NCBI RefSeq assembly: GCF_024721155.1
Contig: NZ_JAHVAP010000003.1
Location: forward strand, 62,001 to 126,000
Direction of reading: 5' to 3'
Source: Mucilaginibacter phenanthrenivorans
Lineage (GTDB): Bacteria > Bacteroidota > Bacteroidia > Sphingobacteriales > Sphingobacteriaceae
DNA length: 64,000 bases
Shown: piece by piece, positions 18,539 to 27,599 of the stretch
How positions within the stretch are numbered: position 1 is the first letter of the stretch
Layout: every line of letters starts with the position of its first letter
Position numbers and translations under genes: made by a program
Notes under the pieces: model-generated
Database searches by the model: none
Seen by the model: the letters and a program-made list of their open reading frames with translations, nothing else
What the model was told of the DNA's origin: nothing

Positions 18539-18546
18539 CAAAATTA
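18539..18546 (-). promoter_or_regulatory. -7 promoter box (TAATTTTG) upstream of the SDR-like gene
   Basis: On the minus strand TAATTTTG (TAnnTTTG type) lies 33 bp upstream of the ATG at 18506 and could drive the SDR-like/LLM gene pair. Confidence 0.42.
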
Positions 18547-18695
18547 GGTCCCGGATGAATCTGCTCCAATGCCCGAAAGTGGGGATGGAATCGGTTTATG
18601 AATAGCGCGGAGGCCTGAAACAGGTGATGATTTTTGCAAAAACACCAAAACCCATGGACAGCATACACGGAAACCGGATCTCACCATGGGCTTAC

Positions 18696-19124
18696 TTAAA
18701 CTGTTGCACGGGAATGCAGTTGGAAACTTTTTTCCGATGGTGCAATGGTGTAGGTTGCCGGGTATAGCTTCCTGAACATAGCATAGGTTACCCCAACCAT
18801 AATAAAAGCTACGATTGCATCGATGGTAGCGCCTGGTCCTATAACCACGATCTTGGAAAGAAAGGCGAAACTGATGTCAAACAATAAACCGGCGAATACC
18901 CATTCCTTTAAACGTAAAAGTTTATTCGGAACTAATAATACGATAACTCCTGAAAGCTTAAATACCGCCAGAATGGTCAGGAAATAAGCTGTGTAGCCTA
19001 GTTTGATCGAAATTTCCCATACTGCCGGGTTCCTGGTTAATTCACCAAATCCACTTGCTGCGAACCAAAAAGCGGTTAATGCTACGCCTGTCCAATAAAT
19101 TCTTTTTGTTGTTTTAGTTGTCAT
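18696..19124 (-). CDS. DoxX-like family inner-membrane protein
   Basis: A 142-residue protein with four hydrophobic segments and the general layout of the DoxX-like family: TM1 with WTGVALTAFWFAASGFGE, the loop LTRNPAVWEISIKLGY, TM2 ILAVFKLSGVIVLL, then the LRLKEWVFAGLLFD stretch. Relatives are small inner-membrane proteins of uncertain redox or stress function. It is monocistronic as far as can be seen, between the SDR-like gene and the divergent MDR gene. Confidence 0.8.
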   Translation of the reverse strand: MTTKTTKRIYWTGVALTAFWFAASGFGELTRNPAVWEISIKLGYTAYFLTILAVFKLSGVIVLLVPNKLLRLKEWVFAGLLFDISFAFLSKIVVIGPGATIDAIVAFIMVGVTYAMFRKLYPATYTIAPSEKSFQLHSRATV

Positions 19125-19504
19125 GATTTCTGCTGTTTAATTTGTTGGATCAAAAATGCGATGGATCTCCCCGGATTCTAAGCAGTTTGACTGTGAATCG
19201 GACATATTGATGGGCCAGTCAGGCAATTGGTCTGCTGAACAGCGGGCTTGTCAAGGTATGAACTGACAGCTAAGCCTTCATGGCGGAATTAATCCCAATA
19301 ATGGAATGCTTTGAAAAGTATCTTATGGAGAATATAACAGCCATACGTTAAGGGGACTCTTAATCGCCGTTGCGTACAGCTAAAATGACCTTCAATCAAA
19401 AGTAAACTCTCTTAAAACAATAAAGGCTGGTTTTCCTTACATAAAAAAATTAATGTTTACCGTTTGTGGCAGTACGCATCTTTGCAGCCACAAAAATCAA
19501 AATC
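19125..19504. other. Divergent intergenic region, no gene seen
   Basis: About 380 bp between the DoxX-like gene and the MDR oxidoreductase. No ORF, tRNA or strong hairpin is seen. TTTG-containing segments close to 19462-19492 are only poor matches to a Bacteroidota promoter. Confidence 0.3.
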
Positions 19505-20473
19505 ATGAAAGCAGCTATTTTATATCAATTGGGGCAGAGCCCAAAGTATGGAGAGATCGGCGAACCTGTTCCTCAAAATAATGATCAGTTATTGATCACA
19601 GTAAAAGCCGCAGCTATTAAAAACGTTGACAAAGGCCGGGCAAGCGGCTCGCATTACTCCGTGCAAGCCCTGGAAAAACCGGCAGTCGTAGGCATGGACG
19701 GTGTAGGTGTGCTGGAAGATGGTACGCGCGTCTATGGTTTTGGGGCCGGTGGCGTCATTGCCGAAAAAGCGTTGCTCAACAGAAGCCTGACAGTTAAATT
19801 GCCTGATAGCCTTGACGATGTAACGGCCGCGGCATTACCTAACGCCGTAATCGGCGCTGCGGCAGCCTTACGATTTCGTGCAAACTTACAGCCAGGACAG
19901 GTGGTCGTGATCAACGGTGCGACCGGGGTTACAGGAATGGTGGCCGTGCAGATCGCCAAATATTATGGCGCTGCCAAAGTTATCGCAACGGGCCGCAATC
20001 AGGAGCAGTTGGACAAATTGTTGCAGCTTGGCGCAGACGAGGTGATATCCCTGAAACAAACCGACGCGCAGGTCACGGATAGGTTAAAACAAATCCATAC
20101 CGAAACACCAATTAGCATCGTGATCGACTATACCTGGGGACATCCGGCCGAATTGCTATTGGCAGCGTTGAAAGGCAATGGAAGCACCACGCATAAAGTT
20201 CGTTTTGTAACGGTTGGGGGCATGGCTGGTGAAGAGATAATTCTGCCATCGTCCATTTTAAGAAGCTCGGATATAGAGATCCTGGGCTCCGGCCTGGGGA
20301 GTATCGCTGCAGAAGACATGCAAAAGATATTTAGCGAAGTGATTCCTGAAATGTTTCAGCTTGCCGCCGAGGGTAAACTGAAAATGGACACCATAACTGT
20401 TGCACTTCAGGAGATAGAACAGGCCTGGAATATGGACGTGGCTGGCGGAACAAGGCTGGTGGTTGTGGTATAA
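19505..20473 (+). CDS. Zinc-free MDR oxidoreductase (quinone oxidoreductase-like)
   Basis: A 322-residue medium-chain dehydrogenase/reductase. The start is ATG 19505 (MKAAILYQLGQ), typical of the family, not the upstream frame opening at 19466. The nucleotide-binding motif VVINGATGVTGMVAVQIAK is in the middle, and the structural zinc-binding Cys cluster is absent, as in quinone oxidoreductase-type members. It reduces quinones or alpha,beta-unsaturated carbonyls with NAD(P)H in relatives. It is convergent with the aldehyde dehydrogenase, separated by two hairpins. Confidence 0.84.
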   Translation: MKAAILYQLGQSPKYGEIGEPVPQNNDQLLITVKAAAIKNVDKGRASGSHYSVQALEKPAVVGMDGVGVLEDGTRVYGFGAGGVIAEKALLNRSLTVKLPDSLDDVTAAALPNAVIGAAAALRFRANLQPGQVVVINGATGVTGMVAVQIAKYYGAAKVIATGRNQEQLDKLLQLGADEVISLKQTDAQVTDRLKQIHTETPISIVIDYTWGHPAELLLAALKGNGSTTHKVRFVTVGGMAGEEIILPSSILRSSDIEILGSGLGSIAAEDMQKIFSEVIPEMFQLAAEGKLKMDTITVALQEIEQAWNMDVAGGTRLVVVV

Positions 20474-20524
20474 ATTAGATTTGACCATTGGTCTTCTATA
20501 AATTACATCGTCTGTTTTGGCAGG

Positions 20525-20545
20525 AATCATGCAAGTCGCATGATT
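20525..20545 (+). terminator. Hairpin after the MDR gene
   Basis: An 8-bp stem AATCATGC/GCATGATT with a 5-nt loop, followed by TTAAAA; 51 bp after the MDR stop codon. Confidence 0.5.
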
Positions 20546-20554
20546 TTAAAAGGA

Positions 20555-20599
20555 AATTTTCGTAAGCAATTGATCATTAACTAATTGCTTACGAAAATT
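20555..20599. terminator. 17-bp perfect hairpin between convergent genes
   Basis: Arms AATTTTCGTAAGCAATT (20555-20571) and its exact complement (20583-20599) flank an 11-nt loop. The hairpin lies between the convergent MDR and aldehyde dehydrogenase genes. Confidence 0.6.
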
Positions 20600-20624
20600 C
20601 AGCTATAGGAATATCCCAAAAGCG

Positions 20625-22040
20625 TTATGCAATAAGCGTTTTGGCCTCCAAAAATTCCTCCAGGCCATAACTTCCATTTTCACGTCCAAACCCGGAGTTT
20701 TTGTAGCCTCCAAACGGTGCGAACGGATCATGCTTTAGCGTGTTCACAAGCACCCTGCCAGCTTTCAGTTGTCCGGCAACATTTTTGGCGCGGCCAATGT
20801 CGGCGGAACTTACATAGGCCATTAGCCCGTAATCGGAATCATTGGCCATCGCAATAGCCTCCTCCTCACTTTTATAGCTTATCACGGATAAAACCGGTCC
20901 GAAGATCTCCTCCCTGGCGATCTGCATCTCATTGGTTGCCCCGGTAAAAATGGTTGGCTTAACATAATAGCCGTTTTCCAATCCTTCCGGACGACCCAAT
21001 CCGCCGAACAGCACCTCGGCGCCGTCTTCAATACCCGCTGCTATAAACTGCTGGATACGATCATATTGCTTCTGACTGGCTACCGGCCCCATTTTAACAT
21101 CTTCATTGCTGGGGTCGCCAACCTTAAATTGCGCAGCCGTGTCGAGCAAAATTCTTTTTACTTCGTCCAGCTTCTCTTCGGGCACAAACAGCCTGGAACC
21201 CGCGATACAGGCCTGCCCGTTATTCATGAAGCATGCCTGGACAGCCATAGGTATTGCCGTGTTAAGGTTTGCATCATCGAGAATAATATTCGCCGATTTT
21301 CCGCCTAACTCAAGGGTGACCCTCTTCATCGTATCGATTGCCTGCTTGCCCAGTATTTTACCCACTACTGTTGAACCGGTAAAAGAAACTTTGTTAACCA
21401 CGGTGCTTTCCATAATAGCGCGGGATATGATATCGCCCCGCCCGTTAACCATATTGACAACACCGTTGGGGAGTCCGGCCGCGTCAATACATTCCATGAT
21501 GATCTGCGCCTGCCATGGACCAAATTCACTTGGCTTGAGGACAATGGTACAACCTGCCGCCAGGGCGGCCGCGATCTTAACCGCAATAGATCCCGAGACA
21601 GAATTCCACGGGGTAAACAGCGCCGCTACGCCAATAGCCTCCATGATCACCGTAGATTCATTGACCGTTTTTTCAAACGGGTAATTCTCAAGAACAGCTA
21701 TCTGATTCTGAAAGGTAGTTGCCGAGATCATGTTTGACCATTTGGCCCGGTCTTTCGCAGCGCCGTATTCCAGGGTTGTCGCTTCGATCAGATCGTCGAT
21801 CCTTTTCAGGATCTCGTCATGGATCCGCTTAAAATATTCCTTCCGTTCAGTTATGCTGGTCTTTTGAAAATTCACTAATGCAGCGCCCGCAGCCGCAATA
21901 GCCTGCTGTGTATCGGTTTCATCGGCATAGGTAAGCCGTCCGATAACTTCACCATTGATGGGGCTGATGATATCCTGAGTTTCTGTTCCGTGTGGTTTTA
22001 AAAAACTCCCGTTGATGTAAACACTTTGAAATGATTTCAT
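20625..22040 (-). CDS. NAD(P)-dependent aldehyde dehydrogenase
   Basis: A 471-residue ALDH superfamily protein. The general-base Glu is in TLELGGKSANIIL (around residue 245) and the nucleophilic Cys is in FMNNGQACIAGSRLF (around 279). The cofactor region AALFTPWNSVSGSIAVKIA and the C-terminal LKHDPFAPFGGYKNSGFGRE are also present. It is cytosolic and oxidises aldehydes to acids. The neighbouring GMC, SDR and MDR enzymes make a role in alcohol/aldehyde or xenobiotic turnover plausible, but the substrate is unknown. Confidence 0.9.
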   Translation of the reverse strand: MKSFQSVYINGSFLKPHGTETQDIISPINGEVIGRLTYADETDTQQAIAAAGAALVNFQKTSITERKEYFKRIHDEILKRIDDLIEATTLEYGAAKDRAKWSNMISATTFQNQIAVLENYPFEKTVNESTVIMEAIGVAALFTPWNSVSGSIAVKIAAALAAGCTIVLKPSEFGPWQAQIIMECIDAAGLPNGVVNMVNGRGDIISRAIMESTVVNKVSFTGSTVVGKILGKQAIDTMKRVTLELGGKSANIILDDANLNTAIPMAVQACFMNNGQACIAGSRLFVPEEKLDEVKRILLDTAAQFKVGDPSNEDVKMGPVASQKQYDRIQQFIAAGIEDGAEVLFGGLGRPEGLENGYYVKPTIFTGATNEMQIAREEIFGPVLSVISYKSEEEAIAMANDSDYGLMAYVSSADIGRAKNVAGQLKAGRVLVNTLKHDPFAPFGGYKNSGFGRENGSYGLEEFLEAKTLIA

Positions 22041-22518
22041 GGTATTTCGATTTGTTTTATGAAGTAAAATTGTTGAGAGAGACTTGTTTCATGAGAAATT
22101 ATTAAAATGTAAAATTACCTGATAGTAAATGATAGTGTTTTGTTGTGCGGCTCTTGTTTGTTTGTTAAAAAGCTCATCTCGTAACAAGAAGTATGGCGAA
22201 TCTTCCGTTTACAGACCCAATTTTTATCATAGCCCTGATCATTTTTTGTCGATGATCAATTCACAAAATTGATCTGGCGTAACTCGCTATAACAGCGGAA
22301 TCACACCGAAACAGGCAAATTAATTGGTGGCTTGGGCATTTCGGACGGTGAGTGTTTTTCTAAGTACATATCGCCGGTCAGCGCTTCATTCCTGTTTCAC
22401 CATGCTCAATTTCTTTCGGCCGGAAATAGCTGAATTTTTCACGCCTGCAAATTCCCGGCTCAAGGCTCAAATTGCCCGGTTCAGCCCGGGTTAGCTTACC
22501 GTGATGAGTTATGCCCTT
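22041..22518. other. Divergent intergenic region
   Basis: About 480 bp between the aldehyde dehydrogenase and MFS copy 2. No gene, tRNA or strong hairpin is seen. The right end carries the -7 box of the MFS gene. Confidence 0.3.
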
Positions 22519-22526
22519 TAATTTTG
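22519..22526 (+). promoter_or_regulatory. -7 promoter box (TAATTTTG) for MFS copy 2
   Basis: TAATTTTG fits TAnnTTTG and lies 30 bp before the ATG at 22557. It overlaps the TTG at 22524, so that upstream TTG would not be in the transcript. This decides the start in favour of the ATG. Confidence 0.5.
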
Positions 22527-22556
22527 AGTCAATACCTCGAAAAAAAGAAAATTGTA

Positions 22557-24140
22557 ATGCAACTAAAAGAAGAATCCTTAGTAGAACACGGGCCGCGTTT
22601 AATCATCATTACTGTTACTGCGGTGTTCTGCGCTTTACTGGAAATTATTGATACCACCATCGTCAATGTAGCATTAAACAATATGCGTGGCAGTCTAGGA
22701 GCTACGCTCAATGAGATCAGCTGGGTCATTACCGCTTATTCCCTGGCCAATGTGATCGTCATTCCCCTGACCAGCTGGCTTTCGCAGCAATTCGGAAGAC
22801 GTAATTATTTTGCAGCTTCTGTTATCCTCTTCACCATTTGCTCTTTCTTATGCGGGAATGCGCATTCCGTTACAGAACTCATTATTTTTCGGTTCCTGCA
22901 GGGAATGGGCGGGGGCGCTTTATTGGTAACTTCACAAACGATCATCACCGAAAGCTGGCCGCCGGAAAAGCGGGCGATGGCCCAGGCGATCTATGTGTTG
23001 GGTATTATCGTAGGCCCAACCCTTGGCCCTCCCCTCGGCGGCTATATAGTAGATAACTTTTCATGGCCGTTCATCTTTTACATTAATATCCCGGTCGGCA
23101 TTTTGGCGGCGATATTGACGATACAGTTTGTGCGGAGCCCATCTTATGGCGCTAAGCGCTCTTCGGGTGAAGTTGACTGGCTTGGCATAATATTATTGAC
23201 CGTTGGTCTTTCTTCGCTGCAATATATTTTGGAAAAAGGCCAGGAAGATGACTGGTTTAACAGCAAATTGATCATCATACTATGCATTACCGCTTTTTTA
23301 GGTTTATACCTGTTCGTATGGCGGCAGTTAGAAGCTAAGTTTCCGGTGGTTAACCTTAGGGTCCTTAAAGATAGCAATCTGCGTATAGGGGTCATGCTGA
23401 CTTTCATTACAGGCTTCGGCACATTCGGGTCTACTTTCGTTATTCCTTTGTTCACACAGTCTATTCTGGGCTGGAGCGCACAGCAGGCAGGGGTACTTCA
23501 ACTTCCCAGTACTTTATTTGTGGCAGTGATGATGCCGGTGGTTGCTACGCTGATCCAAAAAGGGGTTCAGCAAAAGTGGCTCATCGCCATGGGGTTGTTC
23601 ATTTTCTTTTGCTTTTGTATGTTGGCTTACCGCATTATCGTACCTGAGACCGGTTCCGGAGACTTCTTCTGGCCTTTGATGGTGCGGGGATTGGGTTTGG
23701 GGTTGTGTTCTGTTCCGGTGAGTACGATGTCTTTATCTACTTTGAAGGGACAGCAAATTGGTGAGGGAGCGGCATTCACCGGAATGATGCGGCAGTTAGG
23801 TGGCTCTGTTGGCGTGGCACTGATATCCACTTTTTTATCAAGAAAAACCAGTATCCACCGGGTCGAGGTCGCTACCCACCTGAATGTGTATGACCTCAAT
23901 GTGCAGGAGCGTATCAGCAAGCTGGCGGCTGGCTTCCGAAACAGGGGATTAGATAGTCTCACTTCAAGGAATTCAGCCTACCAGGTGCTGGAAGGAGCGG
24001 TCACCAAACAAGCTACCTTACTGGCTTACATGGATGTGTTCATGTTTGTCGGAATTGTTTTCGTGGTTTTTGTTCCGCTGGTTTTATTATTCGTTAAAAG
24101 GTCAAAAAATAAGGTGAATCTGGCGGACGCGGCCCATTGA
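22557..24140 (+). CDS. DHA2 (EmrB/QacA) family MFS drug exporter, copy 2
   Basis: About 527 residues with 14 predicted transmembrane segments. Family motifs include IIDTTIVNVALNN at TM1, SWLSQQFGRRNYF between TM2 and TM3, and LGIIVGPTLGPPLGG at TM5. The ATG at 22557 (MQLKEESLVEHG) is chosen over the TTG at 22524 because of the promoter box. Like copy 1, it has no fusion-protein or TolC partner beside it. It is presumably a proton-driven exporter of hydrophobic drugs or metabolites. Confidence 0.87.
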   Translation: MQLKEESLVEHGPRLIIITVTAVFCALLEIIDTTIVNVALNNMRGSLGATLNEISWVITAYSLANVIVIPLTSWLSQQFGRRNYFAASVILFTICSFLCGNAHSVTELIIFRFLQGMGGGALLVTSQTIITESWPPEKRAMAQAIYVLGIIVGPTLGPPLGGYIVDNFSWPFIFYINIPVGILAAILTIQFVRSPSYGAKRSSGEVDWLGIILLTVGLSSLQYILEKGQEDDWFNSKLIIILCITAFLGLYLFVWRQLEAKFPVVNLRVLKDSNLRIGVMLTFITGFGTFGSTFVIPLFTQSILGWSAQQAGVLQLPSTLFVAVMMPVVATLIQKGVQQKWLIAMGLFIFFCFCMLAYRIIVPETGSGDFFWPLMVRGLGLGLCSVPVSTMSLSTLKGQQIGEGAAFTGMMRQLGGSVGVALISTFLSRKTSIHRVEVATHLNVYDLNVQERISKLAAGFRNRGLDSLTSRNSAYQVLEGAVTKQATLLAYMDVFMFVGIVFVVFVPLVLLFVKRSKNKVNLADAAH

Positions 24141-24244
24141 TAATAGCTACTCCCTGGCCCTGTTCCTGTTTTTGCTCCGCGGCGCGGGCTATTGCCGCCT
24201 TCTGCACTTCCTGCGGCGTTATCTCCACCTTTTGTGACCCAAGG

Positions 24245-25078
24245 TTAGTTTCCCTTCTCCACCTTTTGCAGATCGGGCTGATTAACTTTATCAAATTTGT
24301 AATTCATAAATTCTGGATCGTCTGGCGTAACCAGTTGAAAGTCGCTGATCCTGGAAATTTCGATTGTGGTACTATCGGATGAGAAATCAAGCGCGTGGCC
24401 ACCTGCGTTCAACTGGCTGGTTAAAAAATGGAAATGATAACCTGCAATGTTTACTCCTGCTAAATAGGAAGGTAGTTTATATCCGATCAGTACACCTTCG
24501 GTATTATTGAAATCAAAGAAAAACTGTTTATCAAGCATATTGGCCAAGGGCAAAAAGGGCTCTCTGGTGACCGGAGGAAACGCTCTTGTTTTGACATGGT
24601 GAAACTTACCTGAAATCCGGATGGCGTACATGCCGTTTTTATTTTTAAGGTATTTTTCCACCCGTTCCAGAATTGCTTCTTTGCCCGTAAATCCGTTGAT
24701 GTGAAATGTGGTTTCAGGTTTAAAGAAACTTACAAATGCAAAAGGCGTTGTCAGGGAGTCCGGAGCTTCGGTAGTTACACCGTTCCACCTGGTTTGATAT
24801 ACTTTGCCGTTGTAAAAGGTTAGCTCCCCGTCAACAAGGTTAGGGGCACCAATGCCAAAATCACCATTTGATTTCAAGGTACCAACCGAAAGGGTTCCTT
24901 TGTAGAGACCATTTATAAAAGCATCGGCGATGCCAACCTGGTAAATGCCGTTTGACTGTTTTTGGCGTTGTTTCATTTTCGCTGATTTCCCTGTTAATCC
25001 TTTTTGTAGATTTTGAGCCGTAGCTTTCATTTGAAAACCAATAGCCAGAAGCAAGATGAATTGATAGCTATTCTTCAT
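24245..25078 (-). CDS. budA: Alpha-acetolactate decarboxylase, exported form
   Basis: A 277-residue protein recognised as acetolactate decarboxylase (acetolactate to acetoin plus CO2). Family segments are LYKGTLSVGTLKSNGDFGIG, DGELTFYNGKVYQ (a conserved Glu), FHHVKTRAFPP (the conserved Arg region) and AGYHFHFLTS...GGHALDF, which supplies three metal-ligand His residues. An N-terminal signal peptide (FILLLAIGFQMKATAQ) predicts export. No acetolactate synthase gene is visible in the window. The next minus-strand ORF region downstream is unannotated and short. Confidence 0.86.
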   Translation of the reverse strand: MKNSYQFILLLAIGFQMKATAQNLQKGLTGKSAKMKQRQKQSNGIYQVGIADAFINGLYKGTLSVGTLKSNGDFGIGAPNLVDGELTFYNGKVYQTRWNGVTTEAPDSLTTPFAFVSFFKPETTFHINGFTGKEAILERVEKYLKNKNGMYAIRISGKFHHVKTRAFPPVTREPFLPLANMLDKQFFFDFNNTEGVLIGYKLPSYLAGVNIAGYHFHFLTSQLNAGGHALDFSSDSTTIEISRISDFQLVTPDDPEFMNYKFDKVNQPDLQKVEKGN

Positions 25079-25369
25079 GCCGCAATATTCGCATGTTGAC
25101 TTTTAGCGGGCAATAACCAATGGTGGGGATATTTACTGGATGGCGTAGCGAATTAAGCCGGCCGCGTAATTGCAGCAACCACGGGTTTGCATCCTTCGGA
25201 TGGCGAAGGGTTGATGCACCGGCTGAAACGTCTGTAGATGCGGGTAACACGCTATTACTTGCTGTCAGGAAATACTGATCTGGATTTATGCTGGTTACAT
25301 CAAATGCGGCAGAATACGGTAAACCTTAATCCATATCCTTTGTCTATACTTGAAGAAAAGCAACTCCGA

Positions 25370-25873
25370 ATGAAAAAATTGACTTATTTGCCGGTATATC
25401 TGCTGATAACGCTGGCCGTCGCCTGCAGCACACGAAACCGAAACGTGAAAGAAACCTCAAACAAAAGCGGACAACCCGTTGCAAACAAGGAACTATCCGG
25501 CGTGATGCGAATTCAGGGTGCCATTAAAACCGGCGATTCGGTACTGCTGAATTTTACCGTTTATAACCATACCGACGGCGTCAAAAAATTCCTGAAATGG
25601 CAAACTCCATTTGAACCATTGCTCAGTAAATACCTGGACATCAAAAATGAGCAGGGAGAGGAAGTGCTGTACAAAGGACCTATGGTCAAAAGAATGATGC
25701 CGCCACCGCCCTCGGCCTACATCACGTTAAATCCGCAAGACTCTTTGGCCGTTAAGGTCGATATTTTAAAAGGCTACGCATTAACTAAGCCGGGCAAATA
25801 TACAGTGGAATATACCAGTGAAAATATCAGCGGCTTGACAGTAAAGCAACAGGTGTCATTTATTTACAGATGA
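25370..25873 (+). CDS. Hypothetical lipoprotein
   Basis: A 167-residue protein from ATG 25370 (MKKLTYLPVYLLITLAVAC), with lipobox AVACS. The longer frame to 25238 adds 44 non-signal residues and is rejected. The mature part, after a short Lys/Asn-rich linker, resembles a beta-sandwich of the intracellular-protease-inhibitor or BsuPI type (VLLNFTVYNHTDGVKKFLKW), with the motif KYTVEYTSENI near the end. The function is unknown; the family guess is weak. Confidence 0.6.
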   Translation: MKKLTYLPVYLLITLAVACSTRNRNVKETSNKSGQPVANKELSGVMRIQGAIKTGDSVLLNFTVYNHTDGVKKFLKWQTPFEPLLSKYLDIKNEQGEEVLYKGPMVKRMMPPPPSAYITLNPQDSLAVKVDILKGYALTKPGKYTVEYTSENISGLTVKQQVSFIYR

Positions 25874-25957
25874 TCAGCTATTAAGTGGAATTCATCAGCG
25901 TATCGCAACAGTTTTAATGGTGTGTATAACGACCTGGACTTCCTGTGAACACGCTCA

Positions 25958-27115
25958 TTAATCAAATATAGAGGTTAGCTTCTTTTCAAGTGCGGCAGCA
26001 TCATCACCGGTATAACGACCGATAATCTTACCGTCCTTGCCGATCAGTATCTTAGCTGGAAACGAATTGATGTCGTAAGCCTTAATTATATCATTTTGTT
26101 GCTGTTCCCGGTTATTGAGGACCTGTAGCCACGGTAAATTATCCGCCTTGACAGCGTCTTTCCAACTTTGCTCGTTATCACCCAATGTTTTGCCGACTTC
26201 CTGTGCGATCCCTATGATGATCAGTCCCCGGGACTTATATTGGTTATATATCCCGATGAGGTGAGGATGACTTTCCCTGCAGGGAACGCACCAGCTTCCC
26301 CAGAAATCGAGTAATATGTAATGATCTTTGAAGTTCTCCAGGTCTATGATATTTCCTTTCATATCAGCTTTATGGACAGGTAAGGCGATGGCACCTATCG
26401 CCGAGGCCTTAATGTCCTGAATCTTCTGCGCGATGAATTCGCCGTAAATTGATCGTCTGGCTTGCTGACCCAATTTCAGAAAATAATATTCAAGGGAATC
26501 CGGTGATAACTGGCTCCTTAATGAATACAAAAAAAAGGAACTCAGGATGGCATCCGGATGTTCCTGAACACTTTGTAAATGGATAACTTTAAGGCGCTGA
26601 TCTTTTTCCGCAGACACGCTGTCGAATTTTCGGTTCGCTTCCTGCGAATCTTGTTCGTAAGATAACCGCAATGCCGCCCGCCAGTTTTTTGTCAGACTGG
26701 CTTCTTCAGCACGTAATGGTGACCAGGGCCGATTTGAAATTCCGGAGACCGTAGATGCATCTATATGATCTGCGCTGCCTTTAATGTTGATATTTTCGTT
26801 GTTTAAAACAAATTCTAAAACCGGCCCCGGAACAACTCCCCCGGTCTTTGAAGTAATATCAAGATCGGGGTTATCGATGATCAGCGAGGCAACTACGGGA
26901 GTGCTGATCTTCCCCGTAAAATTGACTGTCCCATCCGTAGAAACTTTTCCGGAATCAATAACCAACTGTTTATCGTTCAAATAGAGCAGATTTAATTTAT
27001 GATGTTTGGGGTTTTGAAGATCGACCCGGACATGAAAGTTTTGCGCCTGGCTGAACGCAGTTAGGAATAGGCATAATGCCAGCAGCATTGTTTTTTTGGG
27101 ATTTGGTTTAGACAT
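25958..27115 (-). CDS. TlpA-like thioredoxin-fold disulfide reductase with DUF4369-type N-domain
   Basis: A 385-residue exported protein. The signal peptide is MLLALCLFLTAFSQAQ. The N-terminal beta-rich domain (about 25-120) is of the DUF4369 type common in Bacteroidota, followed by a helical linker and a C-terminal thioredoxin domain with the active site WGSWCVPCRESHP around residue 275. The cis-Pro loop is in INSFPAKILIG. It probably acts in the periplasm in thiol-disulfide exchange. Whether it is a reductase or a peroxidase cannot be decided. Confidence 0.85.
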   Translation of the reverse strand: MSKPNPKKTMLLALCLFLTAFSQAQNFHVRVDLQNPKHHKLNLLYLNDKQLVIDSGKVSTDGTVNFTGKISTPVVASLIIDNPDLDITSKTGGVVPGPVLEFVLNNENINIKGSADHIDASTVSGISNRPWSPLRAEEASLTKNWRAALRLSYEQDSQEANRKFDSVSAEKDQRLKVIHLQSVQEHPDAILSSFFLYSLRSQLSPDSLEYYFLKLGQQARRSIYGEFIAQKIQDIKASAIGAIALPVHKADMKGNIIDLENFKDHYILLDFWGSWCVPCRESHPHLIGIYNQYKSRGLIIIGIAQEVGKTLGDNEQSWKDAVKADNLPWLQVLNNREQQQNDIIKAYDINSFPAKILIGKDGKIIGRYTGDDAAALEKKLTSIFD

Positions 27116-27218
27116 ATTTGTCAGTGTTAGGGGCTAAAATGTACAGTTGTTGCCGTCGTTTCCGGCTTTCATTATTTATATAAATGCAAGCAGTTGGTAA
27201 GCATTCTTATCGTTAAAG

Positions 27219-27599
27219 TTGGCCCAAAATCGACGGATTTTAAACTTATCTCCAGTTGAAACGGGCAATTTGAGTACTGAAACGGGCATCTCCGGGTGTC
27301 ATCCTGATCCTACGGATGATCTTATTCCTCCTGATGCTGATAGGTATAACTTTGATGCCTTTGATCATTATACTTTTGCTGCTCTTCATTATCCTGATCA
27401 AGGCACTGTTGATTAGGATAATTTTACAACATTTGATTACTATAATTTTTACACTTCTACCACTCGTGGGCAGTGGGATCAGCAAAAGATGGCAACGCCT
27501 GCAGAAAAGATAGCGGCTGCTTGGAATACTTTACATGCGCTCCAGCAGCGGGGTATGGTAGCGATAAATGCCAGGGATGTCAGTACGGCCTATCGGTAA
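27219..27599 (+). pseudogene. Decayed ORF with in-frame TAG
   Basis: One plus-strand frame reads 126 codons, interrupted only by a TAG at 27414-27416, and ends at TAA 27597-27599. The part before the stop contains DADRYNFDAFDHYTFAALHY. The part after contains similar Asp/Tyr/Phe-rich sequence (DNFTTFDYYNFYTSTTRG) and then a helical, protein-like tail (ATPAEKIAAAWNTLHALQQR). Continuity across the stop suggests a single former protein. The family is not recognised. It lies at the left margin of the mobile region. Confidence 0.45.

Noticed and set aside
24094..24294. Minus-strand ORF after the acetolactate decarboxylase
   Set aside because: It reads part of the decarboxylase 3' end in a different frame and overlaps the end of the MFS gene. 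It has a helical, protein-like stretch but no family and no separate signals.
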